A stretch of 64,000 nucleotides of DNA, from positions 38,254,001 to 38,318,000 of the forward strand of contig NC_091046.1 in assembly GCF_963966145.1 (NCBI RefSeq), in the 5' to 3' direction. The DNA is from Tenebrio molitor. Taxonomy: Eukaryota > Arthropoda > Insecta > Coleoptera > Tenebrionidae. Made by a program: the position numbers and the translations under genes. Below the pieces are notes generated by a model. It saw only the letters and a list, made by a program, of their open reading frames with translations. It was not told the origin of the DNA and searched no databases. Shown piece by piece: positions 41,101 through 53,731 of the stretch (the first letter of the stretch is position 1; the number at the start of each line of letters is the position of its first letter).

Positions 41101-41293
41101 ATCGACATGTAATAAAAATCTATTAAGCCAGTTATCATCTTTTTTCACCCTTTCCAGGTCTTTGGGGTGAATGGCTGCAAAAATGTTTGTAATGAAAGAC
41201 ATTCGTGCAAACTATGTACTCACCATCACTTCCTTTTGAAGCAAGCTGTTCCAAAAAGGCGCTCTTCAATTCTCTGACTTGTTCAGAACTCAT
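35175..41293 (-). CDS. MOSPD2: MOSPD2: CRAL-TRIO plus MSP domain, ER tail anchor
   Basis: Predicted exons in transcript order are 41293-41224, 41174-41031, 40975-40801, 40745-40582, 38093-37885, 36959-36896, 36785-36667, 36618-36424 and 35483-35175, giving 1,449 nt and 482 residues (human is about 518). Residues about 1-235 form a CRAL-TRIO lipid-binding domain (HPKDLERVKKDDNWLNRFLL, later GKPITLFFDMEGCGLANMD). Residues about 275-380 form a major sperm protein domain (FRVRPSVGCLTPGARATVHV). A hydrophobic segment near 450-469 (MITVVLVVVLGILLSYVV) precedes a short tail. In the family, the MSP domain binds FFAT motifs and tethers the ER to other organelles. A 2.5-kb intron after residue 184 carries a MITE, and the last intron carries two transposase fragments. 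An upstream leader exon probably ends at 41368. Divergent neighbour of Nup205. Confidence 0.93.
35645..35771 (-). pseudogene. Tc1/mariner-type transposase N-terminal fragment
   Basis: The minus strand reads MVFTSEYKRFI, then after a stop and a frame shift NNGEWTYSAVACLIEFRQKF. This matches the N-terminus of the insect transposase family also seen at 10176 and 16666. Inside the last intron of MOSPD2. Confidence 0.7.
36029..36260 (+). pseudogene. Tc1/mariner-type transposase N-terminal fragment
   Basis: The ATG at 36029 opens MVFTLEHKRFMPESYFRN, followed by degenerate frames (QHCLLEFR, LFSLFTN). It is in opposite orientation to the fragment at 35645-35771, in the same MOSPD2 intron. Confidence 0.7.
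38899..39143. mobile_element. MITE, 245 bp, TTGGCTTC ends, copy 1
   Basis: TTTGGCTTC followed by a poly-A run on the left, and a poly-T run followed by GAAGCCAACCG on the right, are flanked by TA at both sides. The inside (GACCTAATGTGAATTGG) is shared with 58036-58233. Located in intron 4 of MOSPD2. Confidence 0.88.
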
Positions 41294-42016
41294 GTTTCTA
41301 ATTTATTCTGAAATAAAAACTTTAGTTTTTTCAATTTCATTGATAAAATTTCACGGTGCGACTGTACCTATCGACGGTGTTAATAAATTGTAAACCACTT
41401 CAATTAAATTGCACTGAGGTAGGAGACAGAACGCAATTTGAATAAGGCATTGATGATATAATTGTATAATTCAGTGTTTAAGACTTACATTACCGCTCCT
41501 CCGACTTAAACTAAATCACATAACTATCAACCAACGAAATAAAAGTGATGTATGATGACAAGTAGTGACACTTGTGTTGATAAACCAAATAAACCAATAA
41601 TAATAAACCGTCATGTGCAGTTCGCAGTCGGTGAACCAATTACATTAATCTAGTTTGAATGTGTATTCAGAGATGTCACGAAATATGATTAATATACTTA
41701 TTTTAATAACGTGATTATTGTAAAACGTGTTGTACAGCATCAAGTGTCAAATTGTAATCAAATTTGAACTGATGCATTATCGTGAACTTGCCGGTTTTAA
41801 ATTAAATGAAACCCAGTAAATAAAAATTTCATGCAATTTATTGACGTCCCCTTGTACAGCATGGTACGAACAATTTTAGATTTTCTTGGTTGGTAGCAAT
41901 GTGTAACTAAAATTAGAAATTTGACGTAAACCGTTGGCGGTCACAAAAAAGCCGAAATAATAACCTGCAAACATTAATGTTTTTATGTGATTTATTTACA
42001 AAAGTGATACGTAAAC
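41294..42016. promoter_or_regulatory. Bidirectional promoter region, MOSPD2 / Nup205
   Basis: The two start codons face away from each other with 723 bp between. The left side contains a probable MOSPD2 leader exon (acceptor next to 41307; donor at 41368). No repeat or gene lies between. The core promoters must therefore lie here, probably about 41450-41990. Confidence 0.6.
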
Positions 42017-45000
42017 ATGGCAGATGGTAATATTTTGTAATTTGAAAACTCCCATTTAACACCACTAACTAATATTTGTAGCGTTAGATAAGTCGGAAGA
42101 TTTATGGAGTTCTTACAAAGGTCTGAAAAAAGTCATTTGGAGAAGCTTAAGCGAGGAGTCAGACGAAACGTACAGTGTGGAATTTGAAAATACTTTACGG
42201 AAGTACAAACAAAACTTTTTTTCTCTTCTTCAGAACCAAGTAATATTTTTCATAATCTTATAGTGAGGTGTTTTAATGGTTAATTTTTAGCCGAAAAATG
42301 CGAAAAGTCGAGAAGAGCTCAAAAAGGGGATGGTTGATGGCATTGTCATTAGAGGTCTGGGTCACCAGATCCTGACCAAAGAACTTTACCAAGAAACCAT
42401 CATCTTGTCAGACATGTACGACATGAACGAGTTTGTAGCTCTAGACCTTCTCTGCACTGCCCAAATTCAAATGTCTTACTATCCCGGCCTACCTCGCGGT
42501 TTAGTCGCGATTCTGCTGTACTACGACGGCCGTAAGTCTTTAGTTTCAAGTTTGCGCTATTTGATCCAAGCGCGAACAGGCGTCCAATGGAGTCTCAACC
42601 TCAAACCTGACGTCGAAAGGTTTGTCACCACTTACACTGACCAGCTAATAGACGGCGGCTTGTTTAATCGCATTTTTGAATTACTTCGCACCTTGGATCT
42701 AACTAAAGAAATTGAAAAATTGCAAGAAAATCTAGCATTGGGTGGACCTAGACACAGGCGGCAAGTCATCGATTTGTTCCAAGACATCAGAATCATACTT
42801 GCCGATATCGTTTTCACGTGGGCCGCCCAGTCAGGTCTTCCCAAATCTGCAACCTTGGCTCTAATCAATTATTTACGGCAAGCCGAAATCGAAGAAGAAG
42901 CGTCGGGCAAGCTCGACAACGTCAATTTATATTTGATAATGGCGCTACTGTCGACGTTAGATCTTAGCGTGCTCCATTCGAGGGAGGACGGAGAAGAGGC
43001 AGTCCAGAATTTGCCTGTACTGTCGGATCCAGAATACATTAACGCGGTCATCAATGAGCTGTTACCAACCAAACAAAAATGGAAGTGTGAAGGGTTGCAA
43101 GCAACGGCGACGTTCGGTTTAGCCGTTTGCATTGCCTCGTTGCGATTGATCCCACAGAATCAGTTGTTTCAAGAGGCGATTAGCAAAGAAGAAACTTTTA
43201 TTGATGCCGCAATCGAAAGCAACGTTTTTGAGTTTCTTCACAATATTGTGCTCGAAAATGACATTTTGTACAAAGAGGCGTTTGTGTACAAAAGGATGCA
43301 CCACCTCGTAACCGATTTCATCGTTTATATGTACCCAAAAGTGAAAGAGCTCAGGATCAAGGCGGATGAAATCGCCAGAACTGTCCAGATTTACACGAGA
43401 GAAGGCCTAGATGCGCCTCCCAATCTTCCACGATATTTCGAATATCTACTGTTGACCATTGCCAAGTTATATTCGAAAGACGTTCTAGGAACTGAATACG
43501 TTTTAAGTTACTGGAGTCCAGTCGAAATCAACTCCGGTCAATACAGTTCCCATCGCTCGTCTTCGCGCGCCGTATCTTTATTCAAATTCATTCGCCTGGC
43601 GGGGGACATGCTACCCCCAACTCTCTTCGTACCTTACTTGACCATGCTGAGTAGTTTGTCGTGTTCGCCGCAAGCGGCGCGACATTGCTTCAACATGCTG
43701 AAGCAAATAGGACCACAACTAACTGCCACTCTTTCGTGGGATCACTTCTTCTCGTCGTTCGCCCAGTATTACAACAACTTGCGACAGGAGCTGCCTCCTA
43801 TCGCCGATACAGTGTACAGGAACACCTACCTGAAAGGAGTCTCGCCGCAAGAACTGGAGGGACTGCACGCCGTCCTGTTGGTGATACGATCGATTGCCGA
43901 TCACGACGAGTTCTCGAGGTTGGCCCTGTGCGAGCATCCCGGTTGGGCCCCGTTGAGCATCCTGTTGGGACTGGTGGGGTGTTCCGTGCCGATACCTCTC
44001 AAGTCGGATCTCCTGCTCACTCTGGCCTCGCTGTCGAAGTCTTCGGAAAACGCAGCGCAGATGTGGGACAACTTGGAGACGTCGCAGATCTTGGTGACGG
44101 TCCCCACGACTTCCAGTTACACTCCGAGAGGGATACAGACGGAACTGGAGGAGATCGAGTCGAGACTGGAGGAGTATCCGTTGACCAAAGCGTTGCTCAA
44201 GCTTCTGGACGTCCTGACAGACTTCGGGATCCCTCGAACTCTCGGCGCCGGTCCTAGGCCTCCCGGTTTTGATCCGTACCTCTCGTTCATCGTCAATTCC
44301 GTCTTTTTGAAATTTCACACGAGGTCCTACAGGAATCCGTCGGAGAAGTGGGAAATCGCCAATCTTTGCCTTAAACTTTTCGAAAAGTTCTTGAATCAGT
44401 ACGATCCGCAACTCGCGGACTTCCCCAAGAAGAATGTTCCGGCCGAATTCAACCCTCCACCGGGGTACCACTTGATGATCCAGCTGAACAACAAATCAGA
44501 ATTGTTGAGCGTCATTTTGGACATCATCGACGAAGGGAACAGACTCTTCGACACGTACGTCACATTTCCGAGTCAGCACTTGCTGGAAGAGTGCACCCTG
44601 CGCTGTTTGAACATCATCCACTGCGTCCTGGCCTTGCAGTCGAAGTTTGTCAACGTGCTGACAGCATCCTCGGCGTCCATCCTGCTGACAAATCTGACCA
44701 AACTCTTGTTGACCATCAACAGAAGAAGCGGAAAACCGGATCACTGCGTCAACATCGCAAAGTACGTCAGTTATCAACCGTTTTTGCTGAAGCACAGTTA
44801 CGTGGTCGTGAAGATATTGAACCACGTGACCAGCACCCCACCTTTGCACAATCAGTTCATCAACATGTTTTTGTCGTCGGACGCGAAAGACGAAATCAAA
44901 CATGGCTTCGTGCTCAGTCTGGACTGCGAGATCGACGAGGAAGACGCACAACTGGCGATGAAGACGAAGCTGGAAATTTTGAAGTTGTTGAAGCATTGTC

Positions 45001-48000
45001 TGCCCTACACTGCGCCAAATTTTAGTCACTTCCTGCTGGGATTCGACATAAAGAGGGACATCTCCAAGACCGAATTTCAATATTCGGGGGTTTTGGACTT
45101 TCCGAGGTCTTGTCTACACTCGATAATTTCGTTGATGGAAGCGGAAGTGATCAAAGATGGTGCTGTGTCGTCTCCGTTACTCGAGTCAGCCTACGAGGTC
45201 ATCTTTCTGCTGTCAAGCAACAGCAAGACGTACGGTCCCGTACTGCGATTCTTGAGGCTGAACAAGAAGTTCTTCACTTACCACTTGAATTTGTGTCACA
45301 AGAGGATCAACGAGGGTCTTCACGTGCTGAATCAGATTTCGTGGCTGATGAAAACTCTTGCGGTGGAGCTGAAGATTTGCAGTCAAAGCAAACAAGTCAG
45401 TTACTTGAAACAGTTGACGCACTTCTTGGTGAGTTTGCCTCAGATCGAGAACAACACAAATCAAGATCCGTTCAGTGCAGCGTACAAAGACGACGTCAGA
45501 GAAGGTAACTACATGTTTTTGGAGCGGATCAGCAACAACTTCCTGATCAATCTTATTCCATATTTCGAGTTTAAAGCTGACACTGTGCAAGCCCCCGAGT
45601 GGCAGTTTTTCGACGGAAAGGTGCTCAATACGCTGTTGGACAATTGCATACAAGAGGGAAGTCACAAATTGATCGATTTGAAGAAGCTCCACCAGAGATT
45701 GTATGACGAGGTGAAGTTACTGCAAGGGACAGCCGTGATGGGACAGATTCAAGCTGTCACTCAAGAGATTCCGAAAGTCTTAAAATACGCTCTGGAACTG
45801 AACAAAAACAAGGAAAAGTATGCGTCCATTATACAATTCGTGGACGCTTGGAGACAAGTCGTAGAGGTCATCATGGTGTTCATCCCCCACGATATTCTGA
45901 CCGCGAAAGAGTCGCAGTTGGCCAGCGTTTGTTTCGTGTTGAACTTGTTGAAACGGGTGACCAAGATCGAGTTGTTGCCAGAGGTCGGTCAGTTGTTGTC
46001 GGGAGCGGTCTTGTTGATAATCGAGAACCTGCGAAAATGTCACATCTACGAAAAGAGGCAGCAGAACATCACCACGGAAAATGGAGTGTCGACAAGTATA
46101 CTTCAGATGCATCTAGGTTCGTTGAAGGAGATTCTGGAGAATTTGATCGAGTGGATAATGGTGTCTAACGTCACCGACGAGAAGCTGAAAATCAACTTGT
46201 ACGCCGCTCTGGTGACGCTGTTGGAACTAGCAAATTTGGAAAAACCCACCGACAGTGTTGCTGTTACGAACAGCTCGTACGTGAGTCGGCTCGACTCTTC
46301 TAGAATCACGCTGGATAACTATCTTCAGAATTTGAAGATGTCGACGGATAGTCTGGCAAAATTCGGAGAGCGACTGGTCGAGGTGATGTGCCAGGATTGC
46401 ATCGGTGGATACGAAGTATCGAAGATGTTGGCTCTTTCGAGTTTCAGCGTGTTGATCACGCTGTCCGGGAATGTGAACTGGATCGCCTACATGTCCGGAC
46501 GGGGGTACTTGAAGTTCATAATCCAGTCGATTCTGGACAGCAATAACGATCTGGAACGGTTACTGGAACCCGGCCAGACTTCCATCAAGCCGTTGTACGT
46601 GTACATGTCGAAGGTTTTGTTCTTGGGGCGACTGGCTGGAACAAGAGTCGGAGCGGAGTTGCTGCTGGAACAAAAGATCTTCTCCTGCTTCAGCAACATG
46701 AACGTTTTCACTTACCACCCAGAAGTCACGAAATCCTGGCGGCGCGAAGACATCGTCGAGAGTTTCGTACCGCCTCCGGAAGAAATCTACCTGCAAATGT
46801 GGTTGCCCACTTTGGAGGTCTGCAACGCGGTGTTGACCACCCTCGGCACCGACAACCAGTCGGCGGTGGTCCAGATAATGTACTTCATCCTGAGCCACCT
46901 CGACGTCGTCGAGTCCATTCTACGATCCGGGAGTCCCTCGCTGACGCGATTGTTCCTGAAGGAACTGTCGCTGTTGACGTCGGTCGTGGCCAGAACTGCC
47001 AACAACAATTTGGTGAACATTTTGGAGAATCCCGAGATCGTCCACGACCAGAGAGCGCACCTCTTCAGAATGCAAAAACTGACGCTGGCGCTGCTGCCGA
47101 AATTCATCTTGTCCGACGAGGTCGTCAAGGATCTCGTGAACAAACCGGTGGAGCGCTTGCACACTTTCCAGACGTCGGAGCGCCTGCTGCACGCCATGCA
47201 GATCACGTCAAATTTGTTGGCGTACGCGCGGAATGTAGTGGCCAATCACGACGTGGAGCACGGCGGAATCGGCGTCATCTTCCAGCCGACTCTGAAGGAC
47301 CCGGGTTTGCACACGATGGACTTGAAGAACGGCTCCAACTTCAACGAACAGGCGCCTTCGCTGGGGGTAGTGGTGCAGCAGTTGATCACCATCGTCAGTT
47401 ACCACCACCAGGAGAAGTTCACGTTTGAACTGCTCAACAGGAAGATTAAAGAAGTTCCCGCCATGGACACCGCGGACGTGGACGAATTCCTCGACGAGTC
47501 TTCGAATCTTCAAGACGTCAACACGAAACGAGAGCGCGTCTATGACTTGCTTTCCAACAGGTTGGAGAAGAAAAGGAAGGAAATGCAGTACTGCTGTTTT
47601 ATTATTGAAAATGCGATTTATTTAATCTGGGTACACCTGGACTATTACATGTTAAAAGCGATTCCTAGAGTGAAAAATTTTGGATCGTCGAGTCTGCAGT
47701 CGTCGTTGTCTTCGAGTACGGTTCTACCTGGATGGTTCGATCGAATTGGATTGCTAACGTGACTGTTTCAGGTATTCTCGCGTCTGCGACGGAAGCTACT
47801 TGGAAGGTATCCACAGATGACATAAGCAATTTGAAACATGGCCTGGTGTCCATATTTAACGACAGCTTTACCAAACAGTTACTAGAAACCATCCAGGTAA
47901 TAACATGTCACGTAATCGAGTTCCGTCCTGACGGTTTTGTTCCAGGATCAATCGGACTTGGACAAAGGATTTGTAGAAACTATGTTAAGAAAAATAATAC

Positions 48001-48029
48001 GTTTGATACAATTTGTGCCAGTTAAATAA
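42017..48029 (+). CDS. Nup205: Nup205, inner-ring nuclear pore scaffold protein
   Basis: Predicted exons are 42017-42026, 42082-42239, 42291-47715, 47772-47896 and 47946-48029, giving 5,802 nt and 1,933 residues, close to human NUP205 (about 2,010). The first coding exon is only 10 nt (MAD plus one base) and the third is 5.4 kb. The N-terminal block PGLPRGLVAILLYYDGRKSL and the later NALYLI-like region IENAIYLIWVHLDYYML are characteristic of Nup205. The protein is almost entirely alpha-helical repeat, as in Nup188/Nup205 solenoids that bind Nup93 in the inner ring. The frame at 47715 would otherwise run into a stop; a 56-nt intron there links to ILASATEATWKVSTDDISN and the C-terminus. It has no FG-rich region. 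Confidence in identity is high, and in the tiny first exon moderate. Confidence 0.95.
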
Positions 48030-48406
48030 TGTTTACTATTTTTACAATTAAAACTTTGTTATGTGAGAAAACACGAATTCTGTTATAAAATATTTTTGCA
48101 AGTTGTTGTCTCATGGAAGAACGGAATGTATAGTACGGGTACAATTTTCGGAGACGATGGCGAATACTCAAATTTTGTTGAAAACGATAAATAAATCGAG
48201 TAAAGAAGTTTTATTACAGTATAGACAAAAATATTTTAAATACATTAAAAAAATACATCCAAACAAATCCAATTTAACGTGTTGCGCAATTCCCTGCAGC
48301 AATCACAAAATTTGGACGTCTTCATTTTGAATTTTGGTACACATTCCAAATTCAGTAATTGCTGACGAAATTACAAAATTCATAGTTACATTATGCCAAA
48401 AATCAG
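48030..48406. terminator. Overlapping 3' ends of Nup205 and TSC1
   Basis: Only 377 nt separate two convergent stop codons. A plus-strand AATAAA is at 48190-48195 and a minus-strand AATAAA at 48210-48215. If both are used, each transcript runs past the other's signal and the 3' UTRs overlap by a few tens of bases. Signals chosen by eye. Confidence 0.5.
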
Positions 48407-51400
48407 TCATTTTTTTGTGCCAGAAGTTGAAGGTTGACTTTCCAAATCTTTGAAGACATCTGATCTCACCTCCGCGGGAGACTCCTCGTCCACTAGAGCT
48501 TGCAAACCTTTCACGTCTCGCACGTCAGGTGGCGCCAAAGCTAGACTGCCGTCCGACGACGTCAAAGAACATGACAGCGGTGAGGACCGTTGACTGAGTG
48601 CCACCGCTCCGCTGACTTTGTCGCTCGGCACTTGTACTTCCTGACAGCTGCTCGTGTCGGGCGACCGGATCGGCTTCCTCGTCGACATTTCCAACTGCTT
48701 GTACATCTCCAGAATTTTTTCCTCGAACGAGCGGCTAATCGTTAGCTGTGTCTGGTACTTGCTCTCCAAAACCTGCACATTGTTAATGATCACTTTCCCG
48801 ATTTCTACTAAAACCAACAAACCTTCAACTTCTCTTCCGTTTCTTCATTCATGCTGTTCAGCGTGCGCTTCTGCAACGATATTGTTTCTTCATTTTGACG
48901 GATTATCTGCTCCAACTCCGAAATTTTACTTGTGCAAGCATCCAGCTTCGTAACTTTTTCGCGATAGCGTTGGTGCAAAGCTGACCATAAACAAATTCTT
49001 ATCTCTGACTTGTGCAAGCATCAACTGAAACTTACCTTTTATTTCATTGTTGCAAGATTCTTTTAATAATTCTAATTCGTGATCAGATCTTCTGAGGGAA
49101 CTCAATTCGTCCAGTCTTTCCTTGTATTTCAACTGAAGCTCACCTATCAACACAAGTTGTTTGTTTACATTTTCCAATTCCGCGCGTCCTTTTTCGCCCG
49201 CTGCAGCTTGTTCTTTGGCAAACTGACGATCGAAAAAATTGTATTTAAAAAGCACAACAAACAACACGACGTAACTTACCTTCACTTCGGCTAAGGCGTC
49301 GATGAGCATTGCCTCAGCTCTTTGTTTATCCACTGTCAGCGACCAACATTTGTTTTTACAAGCATCCAGTTCTTCCTGCTGTTCTTTCTGCTTCTCTTGC
49401 AGAACTTTATTCTGGCATTCTAACGTTTTACACTGAAACGTAAAAAATTCTTAGCCTAACGCGAATTACACCTAACCAAGACACACTTTATCTTCTACAG
49501 TTGCGATCGTATTTGACAACGTCCTATTTTCTAATTCTCTTTCTTTCTGAATTTTTTCTAACTGCTGTCTTAGAGTATCTATGTCTGCTTGCTGTAACTG
49601 CACTTGATCTCTCTAAATTAAAAGGTATTAGACAACGATGACCTAGCAAACTGTTTTAACATTATACCAAGGCCGAGTTATGTTCTTCCAGCACTTGAGT
49701 ATTTTTCGCATCTGCCAAAAAGCGACGATTCTTGTACGCGTGTATTTCCCTTCTGTGCCTTTCAAACAACAACTGCTGATGTACAAGTTTTAACTGGTTC
49801 TTAAGGCCTTTTATGTTGTCTTTATCGTTATCTAGAATGGCTGTTTCCACATACCTGCAGGCACATTTTTAATTAGAATGCTTCGACTTAAGTGTGAAAC
49901 GTTTTCTTCCACTTGCTCGTTCGCCAATCAATACCCACCTGTCTAACACTTCATTGATGGATGGCTGACTGTATCTCTCCTGCGAACCCCCACCCAAAGA
50001 CGAAACTGGCCCTGGACTAGATTTCACATCCACACCCAAAGTGGGAAATATCCCCAAGAACAAGTGCTCGTATGGCATCGGCCAAAAATTATCAGTTTGA
50101 GTTTCAATGGTGGCAAGTCTGCTGTTGCCGGCATCGGATATGGCGTCCAGACCGTTTGACATGACACTTCTGGCCCCGTCGGCGCTCTCAGCTCTTTCTG
50201 GGCTAGCAACGCTTTCGGCCCTTTCGGTGCTGGCGACGCTTTCCGCGATCTCCGCACTCGTCGCCCTTTCAACGTTCGATTCTTCGTCGGTCTCGTCCAG
50301 CGTCCTGCTGACGTTGTCCTTGACCGATGACACCGGACTCTTCTTCATTTCGGGGCACGAATTCGCTCGCCGAACTTTGGTACTGTCCATTTCGGGGCTG
50401 CTCCCGCTCAAAGCTTCGTGGGGATCCGACTCTGCGGTACACTGGCTGTGGTGGCGCAAGCGCTGGACTCTCTTGGCGAAGTCTTTCATAGATTTGGAGT
50501 TGGGCATGTGGAGCCCTCCGGCGGCGCAAGGGGAGCTGCGATCGTCCTCTATGTTTTCGCTTGCTGCTGAAATGGTTCGGTCAAAACAAAAATCACATTA
50601 CGTCACGTCATCTCAACGAACGCAATGATCTTTGACGCGTCAAAGACCGCTGGACTCGGTGAGATGGCGAAAATATTTTTTTAAACGCGACGTACAGTCT
50701 TCGCTTTCGTGGAGGACGCTGTCGCTTTGTTTAAGAGCCGGTTGACTAGGTTCACTCTTTTTCTCAGTCATGAACTCTTCCGGATCCACTGAAGAGCTGC
50801 TGCTCTTAGCGGGGCTTCTGTCGGTTTTGATTTTTTGCGGGCTCGAAGGCGACAGTGACTTCACTTTTGTACTACCAACCTAAATTCGGAAATCGCTATT
50901 TCAAAGCCATCAGAAGTACAAATCAACACTCACGGGCGACTTCTCCAAAGAAAGTGGTAACAATTGCACATCGCCTTTACTACCAGACGTGGAAGGTTTC
51001 TGTTCGAAGGTGAAATTAAACGGTGACTTCTCTTTGCGAAGAGGCGACTGGGGTTGCGACGGTGAAGCCAGATTTTTAACTTGAGATCTGCCCGGCGTAT
51101 ATTGGGAATCCTAAAATATCGCGATACAATGTGAACAATCTGCATACTGGAATTGACAAACTTCTTGTATTATTGGTGTTGTCTCTGGGGTTGCTTCTAT
51201 TGCGGCTTCTGGTGGTGACGACCCTGCTTGTGGGACAACATTTTCATCATGTGTAAATTCCTGCCACACAAACGTTCCTTATTTCAAAGAATTTTAACCA
51301 GTTATAAGCGTATGTCAATAGTTATGATCGCTAGTGGCAAAAACACTAGTACATTTGACCAGAGGCTCTAAACGAAACAAATAGTACACTTTTTGGATTT

Positions 51401-52855
51401 TTACCAATAAGAATCTTTGACATTTTTTAAATTTAAATTTTGATATGAAAATGTGCCCACTTGCAAAATGTTACATGGTTTTAATAGCGTATTAAATTAA
51501 CGTAATTCATTTAACAGAAAAACACTCTACCGGCTGTGGTGTGTAGGTGGGGATCGAAATTCCTGCAAGAGGAGGAGTGTTAGGATCGAAAACCATGCTT
51601 GGCGTAAAATACTCTCCCTTGTCGTTCATGGAAGCTGCCAAATTTTTTAACGATTGAAAGTATACTACATCTGAAAATCGAGCGACATCAATTATGGAAG
51701 TTTTTTTTTTTATTTGGAAAATTACCAATAGATGAATTGGCGGTACCAGATCTAGAACGAAAGCCCGACGCAAGTTGACAAGAATCATGAGCACAAAACG
51801 TATCAGAGACATCTAGCGAAAATCGTTCACACTCCACTATGACATCGTGGACGGCCATTTTTCTCCACCTTGAGTTACATTTTAAACAATAATATACTAC
51901 TGAACAATCAAACAAACCTCTCGCTTGTTGTCTCATTATCTTTGGATGTGGTTACTAGAGAAGGATTCATTTTAACTGTCTCTAACATTGGCTAAAGAAA
52001 TATCATTAGAGCAAAATAGATTTTGATTTGATTTAAATTTTACCTTAATTGTGTGAATAAATACTGCTCTGTTTTTATCTTTGTACTGTGTTCGCAGATA
52101 TGCCAGAAAATTACAAGGAAACATGCCGTAAAGTCTAAGGAATAACGCATACAAAGCTACTTGCATATGGATCATCTGTTCCTCAACTAATCTTCCAGGA
52201 TTGCAGTTCCATGATGCCAAACGACTATAAAAAAAACAAAAAAAAAAAAAAACAAAATTAAAACGGCACTTTAAATACATTACCTAAAAATTTCAAAGAC
52301 AAGGTTTAGCAGTTCTCCCATTGAATATGGAATCATTGGTATTAAGACAATTAAAACAAGCAGTGCACTTATCAACGGTAAAATTTCAACTTCTTCCTAC
52401 AAACGTTTGATTGTGTACCGAAGTTTTAACAGGACAAATTTTTTACCTTTAACAACTTTAGCAGATCTTTTAGAAGATGATGTTCAGACAGTCTGTACAG
52501 CCAAGTGGGCTGATTTCGAACAATATGACCCAAAAGAGTGAGGGCTTGAACTTTAACATCTGTTTTTGAACTTTTCGCTATGGAGTCACTTAACCTATCA
52601 AACAAATATTGGTGGTGTGGTTCTTTAATATTAATCAACACGACAATTGTGTTGGCTGAATTTGTACTTAAATAATAATCATATAGTCCATTGACAAGCC
52701 ATGAATCCCGTACTAAAAACATTTGTTTCAACAATCATGACTACTAGTACGTTTATTGTATTATTACCACTAATGAATTGTTCAAGTATTTTCTGTTTTA
52801 CAGCCTCGACTTCCTCCTTATTGTTGGACTCTAACTGTTGGAAAATATCTGACAT
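48407..52855 (-). CDS. Tsc1: TSC1 (hamartin), TSC complex scaffold
   Basis: Seventeen predicted exons, in transcript order: 52855-52768, 52712-52447, 52396-52284, 52224-52044, 51991-51918, 51868-51726, 51670-51531, 51260-51162, 51110-50934, 50879-50696, 50566-49939, 49854-49668, 49612-49487, 49432-49280, 49222-49036, 48980-48823 and 48772-48407. Total 3,270 nt, 1,089 residues (human 1,164). The N-terminal helical core (about 1-290) has LVNGLYDYYL, LYGMFPCNFLAYLRTQY and HDVIVECERFSLD, as in hamartin. A Ser/Glu-rich low-complexity middle includes repeated ERAES units near 50.25 kb. A long coiled coil runs from about 700 to 1000 (QQLLFERHRREIHAYKNRR at its start). TSC1 stabilises TSC2, the Rheb GTPase activator that restrains mTORC1 on lysosomes. 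The exon-6 acceptor (CTCAAG) has a weak pyrimidine tract. Phases agree throughout. Confidence 0.94.
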
Positions 52856-53731
52856 TTTGGTAGAATTTGGTCAAATAATTTGTATAGGTTAGCTGAATGT
52901 TGGAATTGATGTTAGGCAGTAATGGTGTGAAAATTTAAGCTATTGTTATGATTAAGGTGCATCTTCGAAAGATATGCTGTACCTGAAAAAATAATCAGAA
53001 AAAATGTTAAAAAAAACAACCCAACAAATTGTCTGTGGTAACACAGCAGAGTATTAATTTACGGTGGTACTTGCCTATGTGTGGATGTAAAATGATGCTT
53101 AACTGGCTCGAGTAAATAAATTTCGTCATGTAATTTAATTTAATTCGGAATATAGCTAAATTTACTAAAGAACTGTACAAAAACCTCGAGCAGAAATCGC
53201 AGTGTTCGGGAGATTCAAGTGTCAAATGGATTTGTTTTATCAAAGGACATGCGCAAAACGTGTTTACAAAAAACGGCTATAATTAATATGAAAGAATTAA
53301 GAAATAATTTACAGCCAAAAAGTGTACGGTCGTCCGTCGAACAGTTTCGAGTTCGACAGCAAATTAGCTGTTTATTTACATTTTCTACGGCGTTTTATGA
53401 CGCAGAAATGTATATTTTGCATAATTGTAAAAGCCATTTCCAAATATTACGTTATTTGCGTTTTTAAGCATAATTTATGTCCATCAACCTCTAGTATGAA
53501 ATCAGCTTTGTTCATAACAATATCAAAATATATTTCAAAAACCTCACTTCTTGACGTACGATTGACTTGTCAAACACTGGATCGACATGTCATTTTAAGC
53601 AACTATATTTGATCTTAGCAACAAGCATTAGGTACTTTTCTTCTTGATAACCGAGTTGTAGGCAAAGGACGAAAAGAAGCGAAAAAATATTCCAGGTAAT
53701 TTATTCGAGACTTTTGTACGGCACAAAATTT
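52856..53731. other. Spacer between TSC1 and the ODF2-like gene
   Basis: Holds the TSC1 promoter on its left side and the 3' end of the ODF2-like gene on its right. No further gene was recognised; frames of about 80-96 codons here have no motif. Confidence 0.6.
53700..53705 (-). terminator. Candidate poly(A) signal for ODF2-like gene
   Basis: AATAAA on the minus strand, 26 nt after the stop codon. Confidence 0.5.

Noticed and set aside
43661..44471. Frames of about 200-250 codons on both strands
   Set aside because: They overlap the 5.4-kb Nup205 exon in other frames; their residue composition is a by-product of the Nup205 codons.
50107..50628. 173-codon plus-strand frame with Ser/Leu repeats
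   Set aside because: It is the antisense shadow of the Ser/Glu-rich part of TSC1 exon 11.
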